NCBI RefSeq assembly: GCF_005860805.1
Contig: NZ_VCEJ01000002.1
Location: forward strand, 2,154,375 to 2,218,374
Source of the DNA: Dyadobacter luticola
GTDB lineage: Bacteria > Bacteroidota > Bacteroidia > Cytophagales > Spirosomataceae
DNA: 64,000 bases
Direction: 5' to 3'
The notes under the pieces are model-generated. The model saw only the letters and a list, made by a program, of their open reading frames with translations, made no database searches and had not been told where the DNA came from. This document shows positions 1 to 8,443 of this stretch, piece by piece; positions within the stretch are counted from its first letter, which is position 1, and the number at the start of each line of letters is the position of its first letter. The position numbers and the translations under genes were made by a program.

Positions 1-741
1 GACGTGCGGTACCGTAATCACATCTTTATCTGCGACCATCAGCAGCGCCGGTGCTTTTATGGAACGCAGGTCATTGTCGGTCCAATCCTTGAATGCGATG
101 CGCCGCGCCCGGTCTTTTTCAAACATTGCCTGCAATCCTTTCGGATCGGGATTGACGCGCATATAACCGGTTTTTAGCAGCTCGGGCATGCTTTCGATCG
201 TCGCGGTTTCCATAAAATCAAAGAAACCTTCCATCATTCCGGCCCGCGTATAGTTGGAAGAAACAACAACAATTTTATTCAAAATCTCAGGATAACTCAT
301 CGCGATTTGCATCGTGGTGCAGCCACCGTCGCTAAAACCCAGAATGTTGGCCTTTTCGACTTTTAAATGCTTCAATAAGGCAACCACATCACTGGCATCT
401 TGCTGGTAGGATTCCGGCGCGGCGCGGTCGCTGGTGCGGCCGTGGGCTTGTAATTCTACTGCAATCAGCTGGCTGTGAGGGGCAAGCAGTGGTATCAGGT
501 TTGCAAAACTCGTTTCGATCGTCGAGCCGCCGCCATGGATGAGTACCAGCGGCACGCTGCCCGATGGTAAATCCGACGCTCCGCTCTCGCCGTGGATTTC
601 GTAGTACATTTTCAGCCCGTTGACCGGGGCGTAGCCGGATGATTTTAATGTGACCATTTTTCTGGATTGTGCATTTGATAAAATGCTGGTTCCAAAGAGC
701 AGCAAGGCCAGCAGGAACCAGTTTTTGAGTTGGAACAACAT
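1..741 (-). CDS. alpha/beta hydrolase, exported (3' end outside window)
   Basis: The gene runs off the left edge, so only about 247 N-terminal residues are visible. An N-terminal hydrophobic signal segment (about residues 8-24, ending SNAQ) is followed by an alpha/beta-hydrolase fold. The oxyanion-hole motif LIHGGG lies near residue 67 and the nucleophile elbow GFSDGG near residue 135 (Ser about 137). The acid-strand motif MVADKDVI lies close to the edge, and the catalytic His would be outside the window. The ATG at 741 sits one base after the stop of the SRPBCC gene, so the two are probably co-transcribed. The substrate cannot be told; hydrolases of this type cleave esters, lactones or C-C bonds. 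Confidence 0.85.
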   Translation of the reverse strand, partial: MLFQLKNWFLLALLLFGTSILSNAQSRKMVTLKSSGYAPVNGLKMYYEIHGESGASDLPSGSVPLVLIHGGGSTIETSFANLIPLLAPHSQLIAVELQAHGRTSDRAAPESYQQDASDVVALLKHLKVEKANILGFSDGGCTTMQIAMSYPEILNKIVVVSSNYTRAGMMEGFFDFMETATIESMPELLKTGYMRVNPDPKGLQAMFEKDRARRIAFKDWTDNDLRSIKAPALLMVADKDVITVPHV

Positions 742-742
742 A

Positions 743-1210
743 TTATAAACCCGCTTTCCGGTTTTGCAGATAAGCATCGAGCTTCGCGACATTCTGCTTC
801 AATCCTTCGGCCGCATTGTGAGCCTTCACCACGCCGCGAAGTAGCTCCGCAGATTCGAAAAGCATTTGCCATTTAAGGAAAGTCTGTTCACCAAGCGCCT
901 CAAACTCAACCGTAGCCGTAAAATGCGGATGCGAAATATGGTCGTAAACCAGCTTTTTAAAAGGGATCACTTCCCGAAATACGCTGCGATTGGGATAAAC
1001 GGTCCCATCCGGACTGAGCATCACCAGATCCCACGCGCCGCCGGCTTCCACATCCATGACCGAAATGTCCGTCGAAAATCCGTTTGGCCCCCACCATTTC
1101 GAAATGTGCTCGGGTTGCGTCCACACCTCCCACACCAGCTCGATGGGCGCATTAATGGTCCTGGTAATGAGCAGCTCACGGTCACTCGTACTGCTTTGTT
1201 CATTTGCCAT
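743..1210 (-). CDS. SRPBCC (AHSA1-like) domain protein
   Basis: A 155-residue START-like protein of the AHSA1/SRPBCC type. The signatures are the N-terminal strand RTINAPIELVWEVWTQPEHI, the KWWGPNGF motif near residue 38, and the FEALGEQTFLKWQ strand before the long C-terminal helix. The fold forms a hydrophobic ligand pocket. It overlaps the preceding ArsR-type gene by 11 bases. This ArsR-plus-SRPBCC pairing is very common in bacteria, and the SRPBCC member is usually annotated only as a predicted ligand-binding protein. No ligand can be inferred. Confidence 0.9.
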   Translation of the reverse strand: MANEQSSTSDRELLITRTINAPIELVWEVWTQPEHISKWWGPNGFSTDISVMDVEAGGAWDLVMLSPDGTVYPNRSVFREVIPFKKLVYDHISHPHFTATVEFEALGEQTFLKWQMLFESAELLRGVVKAHNAAEGLKQNVAKLDAYLQNRKAGL

Positions 1211-1532
1211 ACCGCTCTTTTTTTAGTTGTTCCAAATACTTTTCCATTTCGTCCAGCTTGCTTTCCCAATGTTGGCGGTACTGGTCCACCCACACCGACA
1301 CTTCACTCAGCTGCTGCAACTGCGCCTCACAAACCCGGTCACGCCCCTCCTGCCGCACCCGGATCAAACCGCAATCTGTCAGAATCTTCACGTGCAGTGA
1401 AATCGCCTGCCTTGTCACATCAAACTGCTCGGCAATCGCATTTACATTCAGCGGCTTGGTTGAGATCATATTAATGATCGCGCGTCGCGTCGGGTCTGCG
1501 ATGGCCTGATATACATCACGTCTCATTTCCAT
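1200..1532 (-). CDS. ArsR-family winged-helix repressor
   Basis: A protein of about 110 residues with an ArsR/HTH_20 winged helix. The N-terminal segment AIADPTRRAIINMI is typical, the recognition helix is around VTRQAISLHVKIL, and the wing is around RVRQEGRDRVCEA. A C-terminal amphipathic tail (WVDQYRQHWESKLDEMEKYL) probably forms the dimer interface. An ATG at 1571 is in frame, but it falls inside the promoter and operator region. The start at 1532 (MEMRRD) or 1526 (MRRD) fits the family. The gene probably represses itself and the downstream SRPBCC and hydrolase genes through the two operators at 1538-1579. Confidence 0.9.
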   Translation of the reverse strand: MEMRRDVYQAIADPTRRAIINMISTKPLNVNAIAEQFDVTRQAISLHVKILTDCGLIRVRQEGRDRVCEAQLQQLSEVSVWVDQYRQHWESKLDEMEKYLEQLKKERYGK

Positions 1533-1537
1533 AATAT

Positions 1538-1583
1538 GCAAGTAAGTACTTGCGAATTTAAAGGCAAGCATTTACTTGCACAA
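1538..1583 (-). promoter_or_regulatory. Promoter with two ArsR-type operators
   Basis: Read on the minus strand, a -33 TTG (1583-1581), a 20-base spacer and a -7 element TAAATTCG (1560-1553) match the Bacteroidota promoter form. Two 16-bp inverted repeats with identical 7-2-7 geometry are present. Site 1 (1538-1553) has perfect arms GCAAGTA/TACTTGC. Site 2 (1564-1579) has arms GCAAGCA/TACTTGC with one mismatch. Site 2 fills the spacer, and site 1 covers the end of the -7 element and the expected transcription start. This is a repressor layout and implies autoregulation. Confidence 0.75.
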
Positions 1584-1653
1584 ACATTTCCGAGACTTTA
1601 TTTTGTGAGCATTACTTGTTTAAAAAGGAATGTTGGATTTTCTGCCTGGCTAA

Positions 1654-3210
1654 TCAACCCGCCGCCTCGTCAGGCTCCTTGATTTTCAGGTTTTTGATAA
1701 AAAGAAAAGCTACCAGAGCGCCCAGGAGCCCGAGCGCCGCCGAGATCCGCATGATGATGGCGTAAGCGTGGATAAAAGATTCGTGGTAAGCTGTCCGGAT
1801 CTCCTTTTTTTGTGAAGTAGAAACTGATTGTGGCACTTTTGCATTACCCAGGTTTTCAGCTTGTTGCAGCATTTCAGTCTGCACATTTGGCGCTACCGGA
1901 ATGTTTCTGGTCTGCTCTTTTAATTCTCCCGAAAAAAATAAAACCGCCAGCGCACCGAAAATGGCATTGGCAAAAACATTGGCGACCCGGGTCATCGCAT
2001 TGTTAACCCCCGAAGCCGTTCCCGACAAATGTTCGCTGACCGAACCCATCACAGCCGTAGTCAGCGGCGAAACCGTAAAAGACATTCCTAAACCAAAAAC
2101 CAGAATGCCCGGAAAAAATGTCGTCCAGTAATCGGCGGGGCCGCTGGTTTGTTTTACAAAAGACAAGATCAGCAGCCCTAGTCCTGCCGTAGCCGGGCCA
2201 AAAATCAGAAAAAGCCGGGGGCCGTGCTGATCAGAAAGTCTGCCAGCAAAACGTGCCAGCAAGATCATTAAAATAGTAAAAGGCAAAAAAGTCAGCCCCG
2301 ATTGCAGCTGACTGTACCCCTGGACCTGAACCAGATTGAGCGAAAGAAAGAGCATACCGCCGCCTAGTCCGGCGTAAAGAAAAAACGTAAGCAAATTGGC
2401 GCCGCTGAATGTTGGGTTCTTGAATAACGTCAGCGGCATCATCGGGTGGGCACTTTTATATTCCAGAAAAATAAACGCGATCAGCAACAATACTCCGCCG
2501 CCCAGCGCCGCGTAAGTCTGGATATGGTCAAAACCAATGTCGGGTATCCGCAAAAACCCGAGCGTCAATGCTGCGAGTGATAACGCGATGAGAATTGATC
2601 CGGCAATGTCCAGCGGCTGGGCAGAAGGCTGCTCCTCAGTCACTTTGGCTTTGAACCACAAAACTAGCAGCGCGGCGATGCCGATCGGCACATTGATGAA
2701 AAAGATATAGCGCCACAAACCGGCATCGGCCAGCGCGCCGCCCAGCAAAGGCCCGCCCAAAGTGACGATTGTTGTAAATGAAGACCACGTCCCGATCGCC
2801 CGGCCCCGCTCCTTTTCGTGAATCGACGAAGAAATGACGGACAGACTGCCGGGAATCATAAATGCGCCGCCGATCCCCTGCAACAATCTGAAAATGACCA
2901 ACATGTTCACATTCGCCGCAAATCCACAGGCCACGGAGCCGCAGATAAACAAGGCTATCCCGGCCATAAAAACCTTTTTTCGCCCGAGTTTATCACCCAG
3001 CGTCCCGCCGATCAGGATCAGCGCCGCGAGCATGAGCAGGTACGCATTCAAAATCCAGAACAAACCACTGCTGGTGGCGTGAAGGTCCTGCTGCAAGGCC
3101 GGGAGGATCACATTCAATGCGGTACCGTCGATAAATGCCATCGCGGATGCCAGGATCGAGGACGTCATGATCCATTTGCCTTCACTACTTCCCAGCGAAA
3201 CTGTTGGCAT
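1654..3210 (-). CDS. MFS transporter, DHA2 (EmrB/QacA) type, 14 TM
   Basis: A 518-residue drug:H+ antiporter-like protein with about 14 hydrophobic helices. The first helix carries the DHA2 signature region (MAFIDGTALNVILPALQQDL), and the loop motif GGTLGDKLGRKKVF follows near residue 70. GxxxGPxxGG-like motif C is visible as GGPLLGGALADAGLWR. The family exports cationic or amphipathic drugs across the inner membrane. The start could be 3210 or an internal Met near 3171 (MTSSILA). It lies on the same strand just upstream of the ArsR-type repressor, about 80 bp away, so it may belong to the same regulon. The substrate is unknown. Confidence 0.9.
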   Translation of the reverse strand: MPTVSLGSSEGKWIMTSSILASAMAFIDGTALNVILPALQQDLHATSSGLFWILNAYLLMLAALILIGGTLGDKLGRKKVFMAGIALFICGSVACGFAANVNMLVIFRLLQGIGGAFMIPGSLSVISSSIHEKERGRAIGTWSSFTTIVTLGGPLLGGALADAGLWRYIFFINVPIGIAALLVLWFKAKVTEEQPSAQPLDIAGSILIALSLAALTLGFLRIPDIGFDHIQTYAALGGGVLLLIAFIFLEYKSAHPMMPLTLFKNPTFSGANLLTFFLYAGLGGGMLFLSLNLVQVQGYSQLQSGLTFLPFTILMILLARFAGRLSDQHGPRLFLIFGPATAGLGLLILSFVKQTSGPADYWTTFFPGILVFGLGMSFTVSPLTTAVMGSVSEHLSGTASGVNNAMTRVANVFANAIFGALAVLFFSGELKEQTRNIPVAPNVQTEMLQQAENLGNAKVPQSVSTSQKKEIRTAYHESFIHAYAIIMRISAALGLLGALVAFLFIKNLKIKEPDEAAG

Positions 3211-3379
3211 ATTGTCGGGTGGTTTTTAAGTGTGCATATTACCTTAAAATTAAATATGATCCACATTTACTGTCGGCCTGAGTAAGTCCATGGCTGGGTG
3301 TAGCTTATCTTTTAAAATTTGTCCCGACTACCCCCCTAAGATGTCCCTTGCAGGGACGATGCGGCTCGTGGAGACAGGC

Positions 3380-3387
3380 TACATTTG
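3380..3387 (+). promoter_or_regulatory. Candidate -7 box for the VOC gene
   Basis: TACATTTG matches the TAnnTTTG -7 consensus and lies 37 bases before the VOC start codon. No TTG occurs at the expected -33 spacing, so this is a weak call. A short inverted repeat (GTCCC/GGGAC) lies at 3343-3357. Confidence 0.35.
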
Positions 3388-3424
3388 ATCATTCTTTCAC
3401 ATTAACCTTTTAAACACTTTATCC

Positions 3425-3847
3425 ATGCCCAAACTGAACACTTACCTCAACTTCGACGGACAGGCGGAGGAGGCTTTCACTTTTTACAAATCCGTTTTCG
3501 GCGGAGAATTCAGGATGATCAATAGAATGTCCGACATGCCGGGCGTCGAGAATCTTCCTGAAAATGAGCGCAACCGGATCATGCACATTTCACTTCCGAT
3601 CGGAAATGACGTCCTCATGGCGTCGGACATTGTGCCTTCTATGGGCCATGTGCTCAACAAAGGCAACTACGCGTACGTGTCTGTTTTTGTGGAAAGCCGC
3701 GAGGAAGCCGACCGTATTTTTGCCGGTTTGTCCGTAGGCGGTGACATTGAAATGCCGATGGAAGATGCGTTTTGGGGAGATTATTTCGGAAGCTTTAAAG
3801 ATAAATATGGCGTAGGCTGGATGATCAACCTGCCGAATCAGCATTAA
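3425..3847 (+). CDS. VOC family protein (PhnB/glyoxalase-like)
   Basis: A 140-residue protein of the VOC superfamily, PhnB-like subgroup. The N-terminal repeat shows LNTYLNFDGQAEEAFTFYKS and FGGEF, and the C-terminal repeat ends DAFWGDYFGSFKDKYGVGWM, the usual PhnB terminal motif. Proteins of this subgroup act as small dimers in metal-dependent or binding roles, but most have no proven activity. It stands alone, with a terminator at 3866-3909 downstream. The start ATG at 3425 gives a full-length domain. Confidence 0.9.
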   Translation: MPKLNTYLNFDGQAEEAFTFYKSVFGGEFRMINRMSDMPGVENLPENERNRIMHISLPIGNDVLMASDIVPSMGHVLNKGNYAYVSVFVESREEADRIFAGLSVGGDIEMPMEDAFWGDYFGSFKDKYGVGWMINLPNQH

Positions 3848-3865
3848 CATTTGATTTTATCCAAA

Positions 3866-3909
3866 ACAAAAAACGGGCTGTTCCTTCATGAGGGGCAGCC
3901 TGTTTTTTA
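3866..3909 (+). terminator. Rho-independent terminator after VOC gene
   Basis: The arms AAAACGGGCTG and CAGCCTGTTTT pair over 10 of 11 positions with a 15-base loop, and a T-run follows (TGTTTTTTAT). It lies just downstream of the VOC stop codon at 3847. Confidence 0.75.
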
Positions 3910-4111
3910 TTAGCAATGCCAACTGCTTTTTACGTAAAAGTAATTTGTCAGAGCGTATAGAAGGCAGCGTTCAATTTTCCTGAATTTTTTTTTTCTCAGC
4001 TTGGAACCGGGTTTTTTGTGCATTTATACCGCTTTGTAAATCGCTGGTTTAGTTTAGGTTAATCAAAAAATTAAACCGTATATTGCTTTATACTACAATC
4101 CTCTATAACCT

Positions 4112-6013
4112 ATGCCCAAAGTTGTTATTCTCGGAGGGGGGGTCGCCGGCATGAGCGCGGCGCATGAATTGATCGAGCGCGGATTTGAAGTGGATGTTTA
4201 TGAAAAAAAGCCGGTATACCTGGGCGGAAAAGCCCGGAGTGTGGCGGTCCCGGGTTCCAATCTGCAAAGTCCCGACGGTTATCTGCCCGGAGAGCATGGT
4301 TTTCGCTTTTTTCCTGGATTTTACCAGCACATTACCGACACCATGAAACGCATTCCGTTCACTGATTCGAAGGGACGGAAGAACAGGAATGGCGTTTTTG
4401 ATAATCTGGTGGATGTAACCCGCGTGGGGATCTTACGAAATGGTAAAAAACCGATTATTACGATTGTCAGTTTTCCAAAATCGCTGGCCGACATTGAAGC
4501 CGCGATCTCGGTGCTGCATACCCATGATACCGGCCTGCTGCCCGGCGAAGCGAAATTCTTTGGTACCAAGGTTTTACAATTGATGACTTCCTGCCAGCGC
4601 CGGCGGGATCTGGAATATGAGAAAATCGGCTGGTGGGAATTTATGGATGCCGATAACCACAGCCAGGGTTACCAGCATTTACTCGTCGAAGGTTTGACAA
4701 GAACATTGGTAGCGGCTAATGCCAAATTTGCCAGTACCAAAACCGGCGGCGACATTTTTATCCAGCTATTATTTAACATTGCCAACCCCGGCATGCACAC
4801 CGACCGTGTTTTAAACGGCCCGACCAATGATGTGTGGCTGAAACCCTGGGAAGATTATCTGACAAAAAAAGGCGTGCGGTTTTTCAAAGGTGCACTCGTC
4901 GAAAAGCTGATTTGTAATAATAAAAATAATGTTACTGGCGTGCAGATCCAGAATTGGGAAAAATCTACGGACAATAACTATGTACCGTACGATCCACCTG
5001 CTGCCGGCGACTACTACCTGCTCGCCACGCCCGTGGAAGTAGCCGCGGTGGTGATACCCGATGAAGTGAAGCAAAATAATGGCAGCCTCGAACACATTAC
5101 TGAGCTGGCCAAGGATGTGGCGTGGATGAACGGTATCCAGTTTTATCTCAACAAGACGCTCGATGTAGTGCAGGGACATTGCATTTACGTGGACAGCCAG
5201 TGGGCGATTACGTCGATTTCTCAGCTGCCTTTCTGGGGAGATTATGATATCCGTACCAAAGGCGACGGGCATGTGAAGGCAATTTTGTCGGTGGATGTGT
5301 CGGATTGGGATGAATATTTTCCGCCGCTGGGCGCTGCAGATCCGTCGGGTTTGACGCCGATGAAGGCCAAGGATTGCAAGACTTATGATGAAATAGAGGC
5401 GCGGGTGTGGGAGCAGCTCAAACGCAGCCTGAATGTGAACGGTGCCGAAATACTGACAGATGATATGAAGCAGGGCACTTATACCGACAACAGCCAGACA
5501 TTCAAAGGTTACTACCTCGACCATTCTTTGAACGAAGAAAATACGCCGGCTGCCAAAGATCCCAGTGCGTCTGATCCGGGCAAATCGTCATTTAAGATCG
5601 AGTTGGTAGACCACGAGCCGCTGCTGGTGAATACGGTGAACAGCTGGGCCAACCGTCCCGATGCGTTTTTACCCGGCACGTCCAACCTCTTCCTCGCCTC
5701 CGATTACGTCCGCACCAACACCGACCTCGCGACGATGGAGGGCGCTAATGAAGCTGCGCGGCGGGCTGTAAACTGCATTATCGACGTTTCAGGCCAGGAT
5801 GCGCCAGCCTGCAAGATCTGGAATTTGCACGAGCCCGTTTTTTTCGCACCTTTTAAATGGTACGATGCCTGGCGGTACCGGCAGGGAATGCCTTACAAAA
5901 AGCCGCCGAAATGGTTTGATAACCTGATGGTGGTCTGGGGCATCATTTACGGCGCCGGATTTTTCCTCTACACAGCCTGGACATTTGTGACCGGCTGGTT
6001 TTCCAAAAAATAA
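4112..6013 (+). CDS. FAD-dependent oxidoreductase (amine oxidase/desaturase fold) with C-terminal TM
   Basis: A 633-residue flavoprotein. The Rossmann motif VVILGGGVAGMSAAHEL (residues 4-20) ends in an acidic residue after strand 2 (E31). The GGKARS motif near residue 38 is typical of the amine oxidase/phytoene desaturase/hydroxysqualene dehydroxylase superfamily. A C-terminal FAD-binding segment (FLASDYVRTNTDLATMEGAN) lies near residues 525-545. A single hydrophobic helix near residues 605-628 should anchor it in the inner membrane. It lies 17 bp before a membrane protein gene and is followed by a coupled histidine kinase gene. The superfamily suggests a hydrophobic, isoprenoid-like substrate, but that is inference. 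Confidence 0.85.
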   Translation: MPKVVILGGGVAGMSAAHELIERGFEVDVYEKKPVYLGGKARSVAVPGSNLQSPDGYLPGEHGFRFFPGFYQHITDTMKRIPFTDSKGRKNRNGVFDNLVDVTRVGILRNGKKPIITIVSFPKSLADIEAAISVLHTHDTGLLPGEAKFFGTKVLQLMTSCQRRRDLEYEKIGWWEFMDADNHSQGYQHLLVEGLTRTLVAANAKFASTKTGGDIFIQLLFNIANPGMHTDRVLNGPTNDVWLKPWEDYLTKKGVRFFKGALVEKLICNNKNNVTGVQIQNWEKSTDNNYVPYDPPAAGDYYLLATPVEVAAVVIPDEVKQNNGSLEHITELAKDVAWMNGIQFYLNKTLDVVQGHCIYVDSQWAITSISQLPFWGDYDIRTKGDGHVKAILSVDVSDWDEYFPPLGAADPSGLTPMKAKDCKTYDEIEARVWEQLKRSLNVNGAEILTDDMKQGTYTDNSQTFKGYYLDHSLNEENTPAAKDPSASDPGKSSFKIELVDHEPLLVNTVNSWANRPDAFLPGTSNLFLASDYVRTNTDLATMEGANEAARRAVNCIIDVSGQDAPACKIWNLHEPVFFAPFKWYDAWRYRQGMPYKKPPKWFDNLMVVWGIIYGAGFFLYTAWTFVTGWFSKK

Positions 6014-6030
6014 AAGCGCCTGAAAAGCCT

Positions 6031-6699
6031 ATGGACAACCCTATACTGAACCTGAAAGATTATACCGTCGCCGAGTTGGTCATATTCGGGGTGGGCTGCT
6101 TTCTCTGGATCCTGGTTTATTTCTTTACGCTGAAAAGCATTTACCAACGTCAGTTCATCGAAATCCCGGTTGTGACGGTCTGGGGCAACATTGTTTGGGA
6201 ATTTTTATGGAGCTTCGTTTTCGTGCCGGATATCGGGAGCCTGTTTACCTGGGGTTACCGGATCTGGTTTTTCATGGATTGTTTTATCGTGATCGGGGCT
6301 TTCCGCTACGGTTATAAACAAATGAACCTGCCTGTTTTTGTCAAACATTTTAAATTGCTCAGCGTCTTCGGTATCCTCGCCTGGGCGCCGCTTTTATATT
6401 TTTATATCAAGATTTACGATTATCCGCTCAGTAAAATGGGGGCGTTTTCAGGTTACATTTTGAATATCTTGATCTCCGGGCTGTACATTACGATGGCTTT
6501 GCGGATGAACCAGTGGAAATCATTTTCGTACCCGGCTGCCTGGTGCAAAGGTGTAGGCACGCTGCTGATCTCCATTTTCTGCTTCCTGCATTTCACCGAC
6601 GGTTTCCTGCTCACGATGTGCATCATTACCGGACTGCTGGATGCGATTTATATTTATTTGTTCACAAAAGAGCGCAGCAACCCTGCGGCCTTTGTATGA
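6031..6699 (+). CDS. Seven-TM membrane protein resembling Pyr4/PaxB-type terpene cyclases
   Basis: A 222-residue protein that is nearly all hydrophobic, with about seven helices. Helix 2 carries GNIVWEFLWS (E57), helix 3 carries MDCF (D83), and the last helix carries TGLLDAIYIYLF (D204). Small seven-TM terpene cyclases of the Pyr4/PaxB family have this size and rely on one Glu in helix 2 and one Asp in the last helix. The match is by architecture and these residues only, without a database search. The preceding FAD protein fits an isoprenoid setting. The stop overlaps the kinase start (ATGA), so translation is coupled. It could instead be a sensor or scaffold for the kinase. Confidence 0.55.
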   Translation: MDNPILNLKDYTVAELVIFGVGCFLWILVYFFTLKSIYQRQFIEIPVVTVWGNIVWEFLWSFVFVPDIGSLFTWGYRIWFFMDCFIVIGAFRYGYKQMNLPVFVKHFKLLSVFGILAWAPLLYFYIKIYDYPLSKMGAFSGYILNILISGLYITMALRMNQWKSFSYPAAWCKGVGTLLISIFCFLHFTDGFLLTMCIITGLLDAIYIYLFTKERSNPAAFV

Positions 6700-8102
6700 G
6701 ACGGTTATTGTTTGAAAAAGGGTATTTCTGGAAGCAGCTCGGCTTCGAGGGGCTGGATGACGAGGAGTTTAAAAAGCGTACGACTGCCGTGCAGCTCGCG
6801 ATTTTTACGGGCGTTTGCGGGGCAATTTATTGCGGGGTGTACATTCTGCTGGGTTTCCCGAATGTGGTTTACGGTGTCAGTACTTATCTGATCGTTTGTG
6901 CTGGAAACCTGCTTTATTTACGGTTTACCCATCATTATAATGGTTTCGGGATTATCCAGCTTGCGCTGATTTTCCTTTTTCCGCTCATTTGCCAGCTTGC
7001 CATCGGCGGGTTTATTGCATCCAGCGCGGTGATCCTGGCAGCATTTCTGGCACCGGCGGGTGCATTATTGTATGCGAGCAAAAAAGTGGCCCGCATTTCT
7101 TTTTACGTTTTTATGGCCGTGATCGCCGGGGCGGCGGTGTGGGAGCATTTTTACGCGCCGCCGGGCGAGGTTTTGCCGAGGGGCATCGTCATTTTCTTTT
7201 TTGCTTCCAATACCATCATGATCTGCGCGATCGTGTATTTTTTGCTCGAAAGCTTTCTCAAAAAACAGGAAGAACTTCGCGCCGAGCTTCGCGAATCATT
7301 GAATAACCTCCGTACCACGCAAAGTCAACTGATCCAGGCGGAGAAAATGGCAAGTCTTGGCCAGCTTACTGCCGGTATCGCCCACGAAATCCAGAACCCG
7401 CTCAATTTTGTCAACAACTTTTCGGAGCTCAATATGGAGCTGACGGAAGAACTCAAAGAGGAACTAAAAAAAGAACACGCTGATCCTGAGCTGCTTGGAG
7501 AACTGGTAACAGATTTAATAGAAAACCAAAAAAAGATCGTACACCATGGTGGGCGGGCGGCCAGCATTATCAAAGGTATGCTCGAACATTCGCGGACCGG
7601 CAGCGGCCAGCTTGAACTGACGGGCATTAATCAGCTCGCGGAGGAATTTTTGCACCTCGCCTACCACGGCCAGCGAGCCAAAGACAGCACATTCTATGTC
7701 CGGCTCCACCAGGATTTTACATTTGGTTTGCCGGAGATCAAAGTCATACCTCAGGATCTGGGCCGGGTGATCCTAAACCTTTTAAACAATGGTTTTTACG
7801 CCACCAGGAAAAAGGTTTTGCACAACATTCCCGGCTATGAGCCCACGGTGACGATCTCTACCAGGCAGGTTTCCCAATACATTCACATTATTATCACCGA
7901 CAATGGCACCGGCATTCCCGACGATGTGAAATCCAACATTTTCCAGCCATTTTTTACCACAAAACCCACCGGCGAAGGTACGGGCCTGGGCCTCTCGCTT
8001 TCTTACGACATTATCACCGGCGCCCACGGCGGGACAATTGAGGTGGAAAGTACCCTTGGTGAGGGCTCGAAGTTTGTGATTGTGCTGCCTGTCAGGAGGT
8101 AA
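6696..8102 (+). CDS. Membrane sensor histidine kinase
   Basis: A 468-residue kinase. The ATG at 6696 overlaps the previous stop, and the longer open frame upstream lies inside the membrane protein gene. Roughly six hydrophobic helices (residues 35-190) replace a periplasmic domain, so it probably senses from within the membrane. A coiled coil follows (EELRAELRESLNNLRTTQSQ). The H box is SLGQLTAGIAHEIQNPLNF (His about 230), the N box VILNLLNNGFYA near 360, G1 DNGTGIPD near 402 and G2 GTGLGLS near 428. No receiver domain or response regulator is adjacent, so it is an orphan kinase. Coupling to the membrane protein suggests that they work together. Confidence 0.9.
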   Translation: MRRLLFEKGYFWKQLGFEGLDDEEFKKRTTAVQLAIFTGVCGAIYCGVYILLGFPNVVYGVSTYLIVCAGNLLYLRFTHHYNGFGIIQLALIFLFPLICQLAIGGFIASSAVILAAFLAPAGALLYASKKVARISFYVFMAVIAGAAVWEHFYAPPGEVLPRGIVIFFFASNTIMICAIVYFLLESFLKKQEELRAELRESLNNLRTTQSQLIQAEKMASLGQLTAGIAHEIQNPLNFVNNFSELNMELTEELKEELKKEHADPELLGELVTDLIENQKKIVHHGGRAASIIKGMLEHSRTGSGQLELTGINQLAEEFLHLAYHGQRAKDSTFYVRLHQDFTFGLPEIKVIPQDLGRVILNLLNNGFYATRKKVLHNIPGYEPTVTISTRQVSQYIHIIITDNGTGIPDDVKSNIFQPFFTTKPTGEGTGLGLSLSYDIITGAHGGTIEVESTLGEGSKFVIVLPVRR

Positions 8103-8161
8103 GCAGAGTGCGCGGTGACTGGCTCAGTTTTTGTACTTCGTTTGAAAAAACATCAACAAAC

Positions 8162-8428
8162 ATGAGCACGAAAGACGATAAGTTACCACGGGAAACTGAG
8201 GACCCTAACAATGATAGTAAAGTAATTCCGCAAGGATCGAATGCTGTGAAAGACCCGGACGAGTGGACTACCGGCGACGAACCGATGACCGGCGCCCAGC
8301 AATCCTATCTCAAAACACTTTCGGACGAAGCAGGTGTGGAATTTGACAGTACATTGTCGAAAGCCGACGCTTCCAAACGCATCGACGAGTTGCAGCATAA
8401 AACCGGCAGGGGTTTGCAGAACGGTTAA
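8162..8428 (+). CDS. DUF3072 domain protein
   Basis: An 88-residue soluble protein. The motif MTGAQQSYLKTLSDEAGVEF and the later KADASKRIDELQHKTGRG identify the DUF3072 family, whose function is unknown. The N-terminal half is polar and probably disordered. The ATG at 8162 is preferred over an upstream ATG at 8108, because the family begins with a short polar tail. It lies 59 bp after the kinase and may share its transcript. Confidence 0.85.
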   Translation: MSTKDDKLPRETEDPNNDSKVIPQGSNAVKDPDEWTTGDEPMTGAQQSYLKTLSDEAGVEFDSTLSKADASKRIDELQHKTGRGLQNG

Positions 8429-8443
8429 TTTCGCTGCTTCCTC

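Noticed and set aside
1533..1571. N-terminal extension of the ArsR-type protein from ATG 1571
   Set aside because: The codons fall on the promoter and operators, and the family begins near MEMRRD.
4811..5524. A 237-codon open frame antisense to the FAD oxidoreductase gene
   Set aside because: It is a shadow of the conserved FAD protein frame.
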